This document shows, piece after piece, positions 55,381-64,000 of a stretch of 64,000 bases of DNA. The translations under genes were made by a program, and so were the position numbers. The stretch spans positions 310,001 to 374,000 of the forward strand of contig RSEE01000008.1 in assembly GCA_003971905.1 (NCBI GenBank). Reading direction: 5' to 3'. Source of the DNA: Moniliella sp. 'wahieum'. Its lineage: Eukaryota; Basidiomycota; Moniliellomycetes; Moniliellales; Moniliellaceae. Under the pieces are notes generated by a model. That model did not search any database and was not told where the DNA came from. It was given only the letters and a program-made list of their open reading frames with translations. Position 1 is the first letter of the stretch; each line of letters opens with the position of its first letter.

Positions 55381-56535
55381 CTATAGAGCCCGGCGCTCGG
55401 CAACCTTGATCAGGTCGGCCACAACGCCCATGGCGGTCACGTCGGCACCAGCACCAGCACCTTGGACAAGCAAAGGACGGACAGGGTAGCGCTTAGTAGT
55501 AAAGGAGACAATGTTGTCGCTCCCCCCCAGCGAGGCGGCGAAAGGGTGGGTAGCATCGTACTTCTCCAAACTGGCCTTGACCTCTCCCGATTGAGCATCA
55601 ATCACTCCAACGTAGCGCCAGACTTTACCTTCTTTCTTGGCCTCCTCACGCAGCGCCGCCAGCTCATCGTCGAATTCGGCCAACTTGGCAATGTAATCGT
55701 CGCCATCCGCCACCTTGCCTTCTTTTTCCAGGGCGGCGAGCTTGTCGGGGGTAAGCGATTTGGTCGGCACAGAGGCAAATCCCTCAGGAAGAGGAGCAGC
55801 CTTGGCCACAGTGGGGACCAGGCGGGACAAGATGGTCAACTTGCGAGCTACATCCGAGCCTGACAAGTCATCGCCAGGGTACGGTTCGGTGTACCCGTTC
55901 TTCTTAGCTACCGCCACCACCTCGGAGAACTTTGCAGTGCTGTTGAGCGAAGATGGGCACCACACATTGAAGATGTACGACAGGGTACCAGAAAAGACAC
56001 CCTCAATCTTGTGGATCTCATCACCAGTGGCAACCAGGTCCTTCAGCGTTGAAATGATTGGCAAGCCGGCGCCCACCGTGCTCTCCAGCTGAATCAGTGG
56101 CCCCTGGGCTCCGGCCGTGTCCTCGAGCGCCTTTAGGATATCATCAAACAAACTCTTGGGACCCGAGTAGGCCTTCTTGTTGGGCGTTACAACGCTGAAT
56201 CCAGCCCGGATGAAGAGGGGGTAAGCGGAGGCGATGGCATCGTTCGAGGTGTTGTCGACCACGACCGTGTGCTTGCCGCCGGCTCGGGAGGCAAGGAGCT
56301 CGATCAGCTGCGATGGGGCCGGGGCGGTGGTGGTAGAAGCGGCGAGCTGGGAAGGCCAGTCGGGTCCAAGCGGGCCCGAGGGCAAGAGCAGCTTGCGCGA
56401 ATTCTGCACACTTACAATCCGCAGTGCCTGGGCCAGGATGGGAGAGCTGGTGATCTGTGCTATCACCGCGCTGCCAACCAGGCCAGCACCGACGATGGCA
56501 ACATTGACGTTTCCGCTGAAGCTCGGGGCAGCCAT
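55381..56535 (-). CDS. HOM6: Homoserine dehydrogenase
   Basis: Reduces aspartate-4-semialdehyde to homoserine with NAD(P)H, on the path to threonine, methionine and isoleucine. Intact single exon, 384 residues, from ATG 56535 (MAAPSFSGNVNVAIVGAGLV). Features in order: Rossmann NAD(P) motif VAIVGAGLVGSAV; VDNTSNDAIASAYPLFI; GFSVVTPNKKAYSGP with the cofactor/catalytic Lys; ESTVGAGLPIISTLKDL; the substrate-binding IEGVFSGTLSYIFN; and the catalytic segment PYPGDDLSGSDVARKLTILS. A C-terminal strand (SFTTKRYPVRPLLVQGAGAG) closes the fold. Monofunctional, without an ACT or aspartokinase domain, as usual for fungal Hom6. An in-frame ATG at 56595 would add 20 poly-Pro/Ser residues and is not favoured. 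Confidence 0.97.
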   Translation of the reverse strand: MAAPSFSGNVNVAIVGAGLVGSAVIAQITSSPILAQALRIVSVQNSRKLLLPSGPLGPDWPSQLAASTTTAPAPSQLIELLASRAGGKHTVVVDNTSNDAIASAYPLFIRAGFSVVTPNKKAYSGPKSLFDDILKALEDTAGAQGPLIQLESTVGAGLPIISTLKDLVATGDEIHKIEGVFSGTLSYIFNVWCPSSLNSTAKFSEVVAVAKKNGYTEPYPGDDLSGSDVARKLTILSRLVPTVAKAAPLPEGFASVPTKSLTPDKLAALEKEGKVADGDDYIAKLAEFDDELAALREEAKKEGKVWRYVGVIDAQSGEVKASLEKYDATHPFAASLGGSDNIVSFTTKRYPVRPLLVQGAGAGADVTAMGVVADLIKVAERRAL

Positions 56536-57223
56536 GGGGAGATAGAAAGGGGGGGGAGGAGAAGGAGGAGGAGGTGGTGGTAGTGAGGCTGTCACGAAGT
56601 GCAGTCGAGGCGGGGAGAGGCAGGCAGCCCACGAAGGCGATTTTTTCTCCGTCCTATATATACAGCACGTGCACGGTCTCCGCTGGAAGGCGTGCGAGCT
56701 TGCGCTTGAACAACAGCAGCAGCTTGAGGTTAAAAGTTACAAGGCGGATCTGTCGGGGGAGGGGGCTGACGTAAGGCCTTGGTAGGCTGGGTTCGTGGAG
56801 CGGCGTAATCGCGTAATCAGTTCCAACGCATGCAGTGCTCTGAGATGATTCAGGTTTCAACGCGTAATTATATTCGCCTCAGTTGGTGGATGCCGATGAT
56901 CGATGGCATGGTATCGTGCCACTTGCCTGTAGTTACGCCCGGACGGGCCAGCGGAGGCGAGCAGGCGTGGAGTACGTCGAGTGCAACACACCCTGGTTAC
57001 GTCAGCCGTTGCACGAGCACACTGCCCCCCCCCCCCCGTCCCCTCCCCGGTCGGCAGGTGCAACAGGGTTGGTTGCAGCCGGCCACGCCACAAGCGCCTC
57101 ACGTCCCTCAAGTCTGCTCCCGCTTCTTTCCCCTCTCCCCCACCACCAAGACTCTCTTCCCTGCGCCCCGCCTCCACACCTGCCGTCGACAGACCGCGCA
57201 GAGACCGACTCTTGCCCGCTCAT
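56536..57223. promoter_or_regulatory. Divergent promoter region of HOM6 and eIF1
   Basis: 688 bases between divergent starts. A tatatata sequence at about 56654-56661 is placed as a TATA-like box of HOM6. A 13-base C run (57025-57037) and a long pyrimidine-rich tract precede the eIF1 start. A 100-codon frame on the minus strand (56857-57177) is low-complexity and not called. Confidence 0.5.
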
Positions 57224-57668
57224 ATGAACATCGAAAACCTCCAGCGCTACGACCCCTTTGCCGACGTCGGCGAGGAACCCCCGGCTCCCAAGTCGTCTGC
57301 TCCTCAGGAGGCTACCAAGCACAAGTCCAAGACCACTGTTGATGGCTACATCCACATTCGTGTTCAGCAGCGCAATGGCCGCAAGACGCTCACCACTCTC
57401 CAGGGTCTGCCCAAAGGTATGCTTCCTCTCGCTCCTTCTCTCCCTCGTTCCAAATGGTTTGTACTGACAATTATTGACAACAGAGTACGACCCCAAGAAG
57501 CTCATCAAGGCGTTCAAGAAGGAGTTCGCCTGCAATGGTACGGTTGTCGATGATGTTGAGGCCGGCCAGGTAATCCAATTGCAGGGCGACCAGCGTCAGA
57601 AGATTGCTGCCTTCCTCTCGGAGGAAGTCGGCATTCCCAAGGCGACCATTAAGGTCCACGGTTTCTGA
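57224..57668 (+). CDS. SUI1: Translation initiation factor eIF1 (Sui1)
   Basis: Small factor on the 40S subunit that enforces AUG start-site selection. Exon 1 (57224-57416) starts MNIENLQRYDPFADVGEEPP and includes YIHIRVQQRNGRKTLTTLQG. Intron 57417-57483 (GTATGC..AACAG) leads to exon 2: EYDPKKLIKAFKKEFACNGT, VIQLQGDQRQKIAAFLSEEV and IPKATIKVHGF. The conserved GRKTLTTLQG, CNGTV and QLQGDQR motifs are all present. Intact, 125 residues, slightly longer than yeast Sui1 (108) through the N-terminal segment. eIF1 mRNAs often start at a poor-context AUG for autoregulation; here the -3 base is C (GCTCATATGA), a weak context that fits this. Confidence 0.97.
57417..57483 (+). other. eIF1 intron
   Basis: 67 nt, GTATGC donor, TACTGAC branch-like, CAACAG acceptor; joins LQGLPK to EYDPKK. 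Confidence 0.9.
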
Positions 57669-58654
57669 GCTCATCGGTATGAGCTTACGGGCAGTTTCTG
57701 CTGGGCACTTTTCGTAGCACCTGGGTCTGTTGTGGCCCCGGTGCTTGTCGGAAATGAGAGTGCATAAAGTCGACGTTGGCCCATGGGCTCTGTAGCCCAC
57801 CTGTATGGTGGCGCTCAGTGGCACTCCCGTACCAATTTGTTGGGTCTCGATCAGTGTTGCTTGCTACAGAGCGAACACTGTTTCCCCCTTGGCAGTATCT
57901 CCAGTGGCCTGAGCCTCTGGTGGATGAAGCCTCATGGCATCGTGGTGTATACCCAGCAGCCCGTTCCAATTGGATAGTTTGTCGCGAGGCTTTGAAGCTT
58001 GGAGGGTGTGATGCGATGATAGGCGACGTGCATATATAGCCCACGTACACTGGCAGGGGCGGGGACGTTTGGAGAGGCGGCACATTCGCTAGGAGGAGGG
58101 AATAGACACGGAGGGGACGCTCATCTGCGTTGGCTGCTGATCATTTTGAGGCCAAGAGGCTCTAAGCTAGCAGGGGTCAGTAGGAGTTTGGTCTCCAGGA
58201 GTGACGGTGACTAGTGAAGCTAGTGAAGCTTGAAGCTTGAAGCTTGAAGCTAGCTTTACGCGCTTTACGCTTGAAGCTCTGGAAGTGACGAGTGACTAGT
58301 GACTGGAAGGCACATCGAGACAATAACAGCGACCAGCAGCGGCTGCCGGGCTACGCTCACCGTGGGCGCGAGCCGCGCGGAGCTCAGCCCGAGCAGTGGC
58401 GGGTGACGCGGTGACGTCACGCGTGATGGTGACCCAGCGAACAGCACCGGGCGGAATGACGCGCGAAGAAGCTTGAGCTGGACGCGCCTGGCGGCGGAAT
58501 GCGGCAAGGGAGCACAGGGCGAGTGGGTGGACAAAAATTGCTGTGGGCGAGATGAAAGGGATGACTGAAATGATAGTTTGAGAAGCTGCCGGCGCCTTCG
58601 CTTCGCCGCTCCTCTCGCCCCGCTCTTCTGCGCCGCCACCCTCCCACGACCGAT
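57669..58654. other. Intergenic between eIF1 and TOM40
   Basis: eIF1 3' flank and TOM40 promoter. Contains the densest micro-repeat cluster in the window at about 58205-58306 (gtgaagc, ttgaagc and gtgacta units). No gene recognised. Confidence 0.5.
58207..58306. repeat. Cluster of ttgaagc / gtgacta palindromic micro-repeats
   Basis: Within 100 bases: two tagtgaagc units, four overlapping AAGCTT palindromes in a 7-bp ladder, a paired ctttacgc, and gagtgactagtgact. Two families of the intergenic micro-repeats occur side by side. Confidence 0.8.
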
Positions 58655-59763
58655 ATGGCAGCTCCCGCATCGCCCTTCCCGGACCTCCATACGCCTGGCT
58701 CTGCCCTGGAGAGCCTCTTGCTGAGCAGCTCCATCTTCCGCCCCAGTCTGACCGCCTGAACGCGGACGAGGGTGCAAACGCTCCCTATGGGTTCTTCACC
58801 CCGGTCATCGAAGCCGCCGGGCGTCTGCACGCGGCCCGCAAGCACCTCGACTTGCCCAACCCAGGCTCCGTTGAACACCTCCAGCGCGAGGTCAAGGCTA
58901 CGCACCTGACCAACCACTCTTTGACGGCGCACGCGCTGACTTGACCAAGGTGTTTTCCGTTAACCCTGTCTTCCAAGTTACCCATGCCTTCCATGCCCAA
59001 CGCCCCCAACCCGCCGAGCTACAACTTTGGCGCGGTCTTGGGTGACAGCCGCCACTTCCTTCAGGGTGGCGTTGATGATTCGGGTTCGGTAACTATGCGC
59101 GCGAACCGTGGCTGGGGCTTTGGTCACATTTCCAAGATCCAGGCCCAGCTGGTAAGCGGCTCAGGGTCGTTTGTGCAACTCGAGCACGACTACCAAGGCT
59201 CGGACCACAACCTGAATCTCAAGGCGCTCAACCCTTCGATCAACAATGGCACCGGTTTTCATGGGAAGCTACCTGCAATCCCTTACCCGCAACTTTGCCT
59301 TTGGCTTGGGACCGTCGTACAACGGCCTTCGCCTGAAGTCCAGGAGGCCACTACGGGCTACCACGCCAAGCTCACTGGTGACAGAAAGGACAGGAACTGG
59401 ATTGCTACCGTTTCGGCCCAAGGAATGGGGGTGCAAGCCTCCTATTGGCAGAAACTTGCGGAACGGGTGGATGTGGCGGCGGACTTGTTGCTGCTTGCAG
59501 TGGGCCCCAAGCGCGAAGGCGACGGCAACTCTCGGTGCAAGGGGACTTCCACATGTCCACCCTCGGACCCAGATTGACTCGACTGGCAAGCTCGCGACCC
59601 AAATCGAACAGCGTCTTGCCCCCACCTTCTCCTTCACCGTGGGCGGAGAGATTGACCCATGCAAGGGCGCCTCGCGCTTTTTGGTGTGGGTCTTAACATT
59701 GAGTCGGGTACCGAGATTGACCCGACCACTGTGCCGCCGACCCCCCCTTCGCTCCCGCTATAA
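58655..59763 (+). CDS. TOM40: Mitochondrial import receptor Tom40, frameshifted
   Basis: Beta-barrel channel of the outer mitochondrial membrane that imports nearly all precursor proteins. Start ATG 58655 (MAAPASPFPDLHTPGSALES). Conserved Tom40 segments appear in order but in alternating frames: PGSVEHLQREVKATHLTNH, then F-D-G-A-R-ADLTKVFSVNPVFQVTHAF, SYNFGAVLGDSRHFLQGGVD, HISKIQAQLVSGSGSFVQLE with the DYQGSD motif, LNLKALNPSINNGTG, FMGSYLQSLTRNFAFGLG, DWIA-like NWIATVSAQGMGVQASYWQK, AADLLLL, and the final strand region EQRLAPTFSFTVGGEID. Stop at 59763 after TVPPTPPSLPL. At least four or five single-base changes are needed (near 58735, 58920, 59000, 59250, 59560, 59660). About 369 residues, the usual size. 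Confidence 0.85.
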
Positions 59764-60252
59764 CGGCTGCCTGGTGGGGGATAGGAGGATCAAAAATGCC
59801 ACGACACTACTGTTGTGTTTTGCTCGGCCTTGCTCAGCGCTCATGGCCAAGCGCCTACTCTCCTTCCTCACGCCGCTTCTATCTTGTGCCATCACGCTCG
59901 GTACTGTATTTGCCTCTGCATCCTTTGCATTTATACACCACCACTTCTCAACTTTTCCATTAAGTTGGGCTCCGTAGTAACTTTGGAAAAGACAGTGGAT
60001 TGGCGTACTTCAGCAGATGGTACAAATTGATGCTCACTCTGGCTCACCAGGGTGAGATGCACAAATGTGGACCATGTGAATTCAGCTATTCATCATTCAG
60101 CATTCGCTAATCCCGCTGACGCACTGACGAGGAGAGGGGATATGTCTGTCATCAAAGGGGCATCAACGTCATCAACGGTCAATTGGGTTAGTGCAAATAA
60201 AGAGGAGGCTTAATGAGCTTAATGGTCGCGATGATGATTGCATCCTCAAGAG

Positions 60253-60283
60253 TCTCTCAAGTCTCAAGTCTCAAGCTTCAAGT
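60253..60283. repeat. tctcaag tandem micro-repeat
   Basis: Three to four 7-bp units (tctcaag) followed by caagcttcaag. Intergenic. Confidence 0.7.
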
Positions 60284-60343
60284 CACTACTAGTCAACGGG
60301 GGTCAACAGGATGTGAGAACGCATGGCGTGCAACGGCTAAAGC

Positions 60344-60364
60344 GTTGAAGCTTGAAGCTTGAAG
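60344..60364. repeat. ttgaagc tandem micro-repeat
   Basis: ttgaagcttgaagcttgaag: 7-bp ladder with two AAGCTT palindromes. Confidence 0.75.
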
Positions 60365-60725
60365 TGTGAGCGAAATTTACCTCCTGTGGTTGGGATGGAG
60401 ATAATGCCGCTCTTAAGCAATGTACAACCTTCCGACCGCTCGGAACACCTCACTGCTCGTGCGCTGCTGACTGATTCTTCCGCCCTTCAAGAAAAAGAAC
60501 GACAAGAATGAGAGACGACGAGGGGCGTGCGATGAACGTGATGAACGCTGGATTGATGCTTCCGGAGGCCTATCCTCGGAAGAGGCTGGTGTGTGGCCCC
60601 ATAGCGACCTCGCAGCAATGCTGGGACATCTGTGTATACCGGGGCGAGTCCCACGGGTACTTTTGATGCAGACGGGAGAACAGAAGTGTCACCGACGAAC
60701 CACGGCTGGTTGTCGGTGATGTATG

Positions 60726-60770
60726 CAAGCTTGAAGCTTGAAGCATGATGCAGATGATCGATGATGCATG
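60726..60770. repeat. ttgaagc and gatgatgc micro-repeat cluster
   Basis: caagcttgaagcttgaagc followed by catgatgcagatgatcgatg, a palindrome-rich stretch. Confidence 0.7.
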
Positions 60771-61010
60771 GTGGACATACACGACATCATGCATCATGCT
60801 TCACATGATCACCCTAATCGGTGCAGAACCCGTGTTCCGAGGCGCGCAAGAGGAGACTGGCGCTGTGCAGTCTCGCCATGCGCGCTGGCCTAGGGTTGGG
60901 TGGACGCGACGCGCTGCGCCCGAAATTGCCAAGCGCTCGCTCGATTTCGGAACGGCCGGATCATCAATCTGTTGACGACCCACCACCGACCTCCCTCCTT
61001 GTCCTCGGCC

Positions 61011-63562
61011 ATGCTCTCGTCGCGCGAAAGCCACTGGCAAGTGGGCGATGCTGTGTACTTCATCGCCGATCCTAACAACCGCCGCGCCCTCCTTCATCCC
61101 GGGCTGATCATCGCGATCGACCAAAAGGCAAAGGGGGCCCACTCTGCCGTCTTCAGCTCATGGGCTTGGCAGGATCCGAGGTGCTGCGCATTCACGATCT
61201 CGACTTTGCTCCCAAACCCGTACGTCCTCCCACAACGACTGAGAGGTGGCACTAACATGCTGAATGAACCAGTATGAGGCATTTGACCAGCGACTTCACC
61301 CCGTTCATCCCCCTGTCTCGGGTACAACACAAGATCACATATGGACGGACAGGCTGTCCATGCGGAAGCGACCAAGGACATTTCGGACGACGATCTCTAT
61401 GTTCGATTGGGACGAAGTGATTATGCCGCTTTCCTCTGGTGCAACAAATTGTTCAACGACTATGTCACCCGCGGCTCAGCACCTTCTGTCGACGCTATCC
61501 CCTCGGACGACGAAGACGAAGAGGGGAATAATGAAGCCGGTGCTACGAAGCAAGGGATTCAATCTATCACCTGGAGTGAGTGGGTCGACCTATCCAACCG
61601 CGATCAGAATGGCCGCCCTGTGTTTGCATGGCACAAGATCCTCGCCGCGGCTAGTAGTTCCACATTCACCCGACCTACTACCGCGCCCGTTATGGCCGTG
61701 GAAGATGCCACAGCCAGCACCCCTCATTTGCGCAAAATCTTGGGCACACCCACACCCAAGATGACCCCCCTAAGGTCATCAACCGCCTCTCGCACCCCGA
61801 ACAAGTCTCCAGTCAAGCGTCGCCTACTTCACTCTTACGCTCGGAGGGCATCGACTGCCACCCTCCATTCTGAGAGCGAATCGGATGATGCTGCTTCCGC
61901 CTCAGATACGGCGACTGACTTTGAATCTCGCTTGTCCGACTTAGAGAGCGGTTCTGAGGAGGAGATGTCTCTGTCCTCCAAGCGTAAGCGGCACACTAAG
62001 ACTGCTGTCCCCCGTACCCCCCGCAAACGGACCAAAACCGTGCCTTCCACCCCAGCTACTGGGCGCAAAAAGCTTGCAGCCAAGGTGAAGGCAGCCCGTT
62101 TCCCGACAGCCCTAGCCCGAGGGGACGATGATGAAGGCGGAGAACTCTTGGCCGAGTTGGAGCGCAAGTGCAAGCCATTTGGTGGCGTGGCCAAGGCTCC
62201 AGCCCATGAGCGGGCTCGCTTCCCTCCACGTAGGGAGTACTCCATCATTTTTGCCTTGCCGCGAAACCGAATTCTGCTCGATCCAAACTCACTTGGAGAA
62301 CGCGCTGGACAATCGTCAGGGGGGATGCTTGTACGTTTGCGGCGTTCCTGGGACGGGAAAGACAGCCACGTGTCGCCAGGTCGTCGGTCTCTTTGCTCCA
62401 CCCGCGGAGACGAGTTCAACTTTGTCGAGATCAACGGGATGAAGCTGGCCGAGGCGTCCCAGGTCTACACTGTTCTCTGGTCTGCCCTGCGTCCTGAAGA
62501 CGATACCTCGGGTCGTGGGGCCAACTCGGCACTCGACTCGCTCCGTCGCCATTTCGAGCGTGGAGCGATGGGCGCCGGTCTCCGTGGCGGCGGACGCAAG
62601 ATGACGGTGGTCCTCTTGGATGAAGTAGACCAGCTACTCACCTCGAGACAGGAGGTGCTCTACAACTTGTTCCATTGGCCCCACCTGCCAGGCGCTCGAC
62701 TAGTTGTCCTCGCTTTGGCGAACACGATGGATCTTCCTCAACGTGCGCTTTCGGCCCGTGTGGCTTCCCGTTTGGGCGGGGCCAACGTTCCTTTCCAACC
62801 TTATGACGATGCCCAATTGGCCGCTATTGTCCGTTCTCGCCTTGGCATCGCGACGGAAGCCATGGCAGTTTTCCCTCCCCCAGCCATGGAGCAGGCAGCC
62901 AAGGGATGTGCCCAGTCCTTCCAGCCCCATGCCATCACGCTAATGGCCAAGCGGGTGGCCGTGGTCAATGGGATGCACGACGAATGCTCGATGTTGCACG
63001 TCGGGCCTTGGAGAGGGCAGCGAGCGCGTCGCCGCAAGGCCAGGCGCCGCTCCCAGTAACGATTGCCGATGTGAATGCTGTCTTTACCGACCTGGCCAGT
63101 TCTGGCGTCGCCGTGATGATCCGTTCTCTCTCCACCCATGCAAAGATGTTACTTTGGGCGGCGCTGATGTGCGCGCGTAAGACGGGACTGTGCGAGTGCA
63201 CGCTGTCGGACCTGGTGGCTACGCATGGGGCGTTGGCTGTTGGGCACAGCATCGGGGCCGCTGCCACGTCTGCGGCGGTAGAGCGGGCTCGACTGTTTGC
63301 GCAAACGGGCTTGCTCGACGAGGAGAAAGCCAGTCGAGACGCCCGCCACGCCCGCATTGCGCCTAAACCCCTGTCGCTGGAGACGTTGGCTGCGCCCCTG
63401 GCCTCTCTTTGCACCCTCGGGCTTCTTGTCCCGTTGGGGAAGGAGTTTGCCCCGGCCCGAGCAGGTGCGTGTGCGCGCGTTCTGATTGCGGTGCGGGAAG
63501 ACGAGGTTCGAATTGCGTTGCGGGAAGATGAGGATCTTCGGTTCCGCCACTTGGTTGCATGA
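61011..63562 (+). CDS. ORC1: Origin recognition complex subunit 1 (BAH and AAA+ domains), frameshifted
   Basis: Largest ORC subunit; binds and hydrolyses ATP to load the MCM helicase at replication origins. Exon 1 from ATG 61011 gives a BAH domain start (WQVGDAVYFIADPNNRRALL). Intron 61220-61272 (GTACGT, CACTAAC branch, ACCAG) joins the second half (RHLTSDFTPFIPLSRVQHKI, FLWCNKLFNDYV). A long Ser/Thr/Lys-rich linker follows with many TP sites (TASRTPNKSP, VPRTPRKRTK). The AAA+ module has LPCRETEFCSIQTHLENALD, Walker A GVPGTGKT at 62341-62364, Walker B VVLLDEVDQLLT and sensor-1 LANTMDLPQRALSARVASRLG-like (61-63 kb). The winged-helix C-terminus is near 63100-63562. Frame changes occur near 62250, 62400 and 62990. 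About 832 residues. Confidence 0.93.
61220..61272 (+). other. ORC1 intron
   Basis: 53 nt, GTACGT donor, CACTAAC branch at 61251-61257, AACCAG acceptor, inside the BAH domain. Confidence 0.8.
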
Positions 63563-63967
63563 CCGTATGGAAGAGTAAAACGCGCGATTACTGTTCTTCC
63601 TACCGACCATTACCCTCTTTTCTTTGTATAATTTCCCGTGCAAGGAGCGGCAGCAGCCATTGCTCCGCTGTGCACTGCCCTGGCCTTGCTGCGGGCCAGG
63701 CAAACCACGACATTCATTTCATCCGACGCGCGAAGTGAGGTAGCTAATACGGTAGCTTATACAGGCAGCGCGTAACGGGGTCCAACAATAGTCGGTGTCT
63801 GGGGTAAAACGCGATGTGGCCGCTAGGGTTGAACACGCAGAGCGCGTTCGCGTTGTGGATTGGCGTCTGTTCCGCCGTGGCACCACAGCGCACCCCTCGC
63901 CACTGCCGGCCAGAGTGCGAGCCCCCAAGCCACCTTCTTCTGCCTCTCTCTCCCCTTCCCCACCGCC
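63563..63967. other. Intergenic right of ORC1
   Basis: ORC1 3' flank and the presumed promoter of the gene starting at 63968. No gene recognised. Confidence 0.45.
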
Positions 63968-64000
63968 ATGGCCACGCGCCACGCATACGACTCGGACTCG
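63968..64000 (+). CDS. Possible start of a gene cut by the window edge
   Basis: An ATG in a strong context (caccgccATGG) opens the frame MATRHAYDSDS up to the window end, preceded by a pyrimidine-rich leader like those of the other genes here. Only 11 codons are visible, so neither product nor reality can be confirmed. Confidence 0.35.
   Translation, partial: MATRHAYDSDS

Larger units (their letters stand above)
59764..61010. other. 1.25-kb intergenic region upstream of ORC1
   Basis: Contains three micro-repeat clusters: tctcaag units (60253-60283), ttgaagc units (60344-60364) and ttgaagc/gatgatgc units (60726-60770). Open frames near 59815-60030 and 60745-60975 show no domain. No RNA gene seen. 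Confidence 0.5.

Noticed and set aside
58207-60770. Micro-repeat clusters as a CRISPR array or transposon ends
   Set aside because: Units are 7 bp without spacers, the genome is eukaryotic, and no transposase or target duplications are seen.

Overview
The window is nuclear DNA of a fungus, most likely a GC-rich basidiomycete. The evidence is short spliceosomal introns (about 48-91 nt, donors often GTACGT or GTATGT, CTAAC/CTGAC-like branch sites, AG acceptors), dense genes on both strands with no operons, an intron-containing tRNA, and a fungal gene set (DYRK/Pom1 kinase, BAH-ORC1, TOM40, SRP receptor alpha, homoserine dehydrogenase, Vma16). A smut-type lineage (Ustilaginomycotina) is a guess from gene style and intergenic palindromic micro-repeats; species is not assigned.

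Layout, left to right. 0.9-5.4 kb: DYRK-family kinase (-). 6.2-7.5: PRPP synthetase (-). 8.0: tRNA-Gly(GCC) with an intron (-). 8.4-9.4: AHA1 Hsp90 co-chaperone (-). 10.1-10.6: LSM2 (-). 10.8-12.8: multi-Myb protein with AT-hooks (+). 13.0-14.0: NatD/Nat4 acetyltransferase (-). 14.2-16.1: F-box/WD-like protein (+). 16.5-19.1: Ser/Arg-rich protein with a transmembrane segment (-). 20.2-20.9: V-ATPase c'' subunit (+). 21.1-22.4: Ap4A phosphorylase (-). 22.8-24.2: VPS74/GOLPH3 (+). 25.9-27.1: NADAR-domain protein (-). 28.5-28.9: mitochondrial uS14 (+). 29.5-32.1: membrane-anchored heparinase II/III-like protein (-). 33.0-34.3: ETHE1-like persulfide dioxygenase (-). 35.0-35.8: DUF1275 membrane protein (+). 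38.8-43.9: large NRPS-like protein (+). 45.1-46.3: histidine phosphatase (+). 46.4-48.4: Arg-rich repeat protein (-). 48.6-50.9: SRP receptor alpha (+). 52.5-54.1: pyruvate kinase (+). 55.4-56.5: homoserine dehydrogenase (-). 57.2-57.7: eIF1 (+). 58.7-59.8: TOM40 (+). 61.0-63.6: ORC1 (+). 63.97-end: probable start of another gene (+).

Most genes are unrelated housekeeping functions. The most unusual locus is the NRPS-like gene: adenylation domain, carrier domain, six membrane segments and three left-handed beta-helix blocks, the architecture of bacterial Pls/PosA synthetases such as epsilon-poly-lysine synthetase.

An important caveat: about half of the conserved genes are broken by isolated single-base shifts, many at short homopolymers, while the protein sequence continues perfectly in the next frame. 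This looks like residual assembly error rather than decay, so CDS spans given here for those genes cover the whole gene across frame changes.
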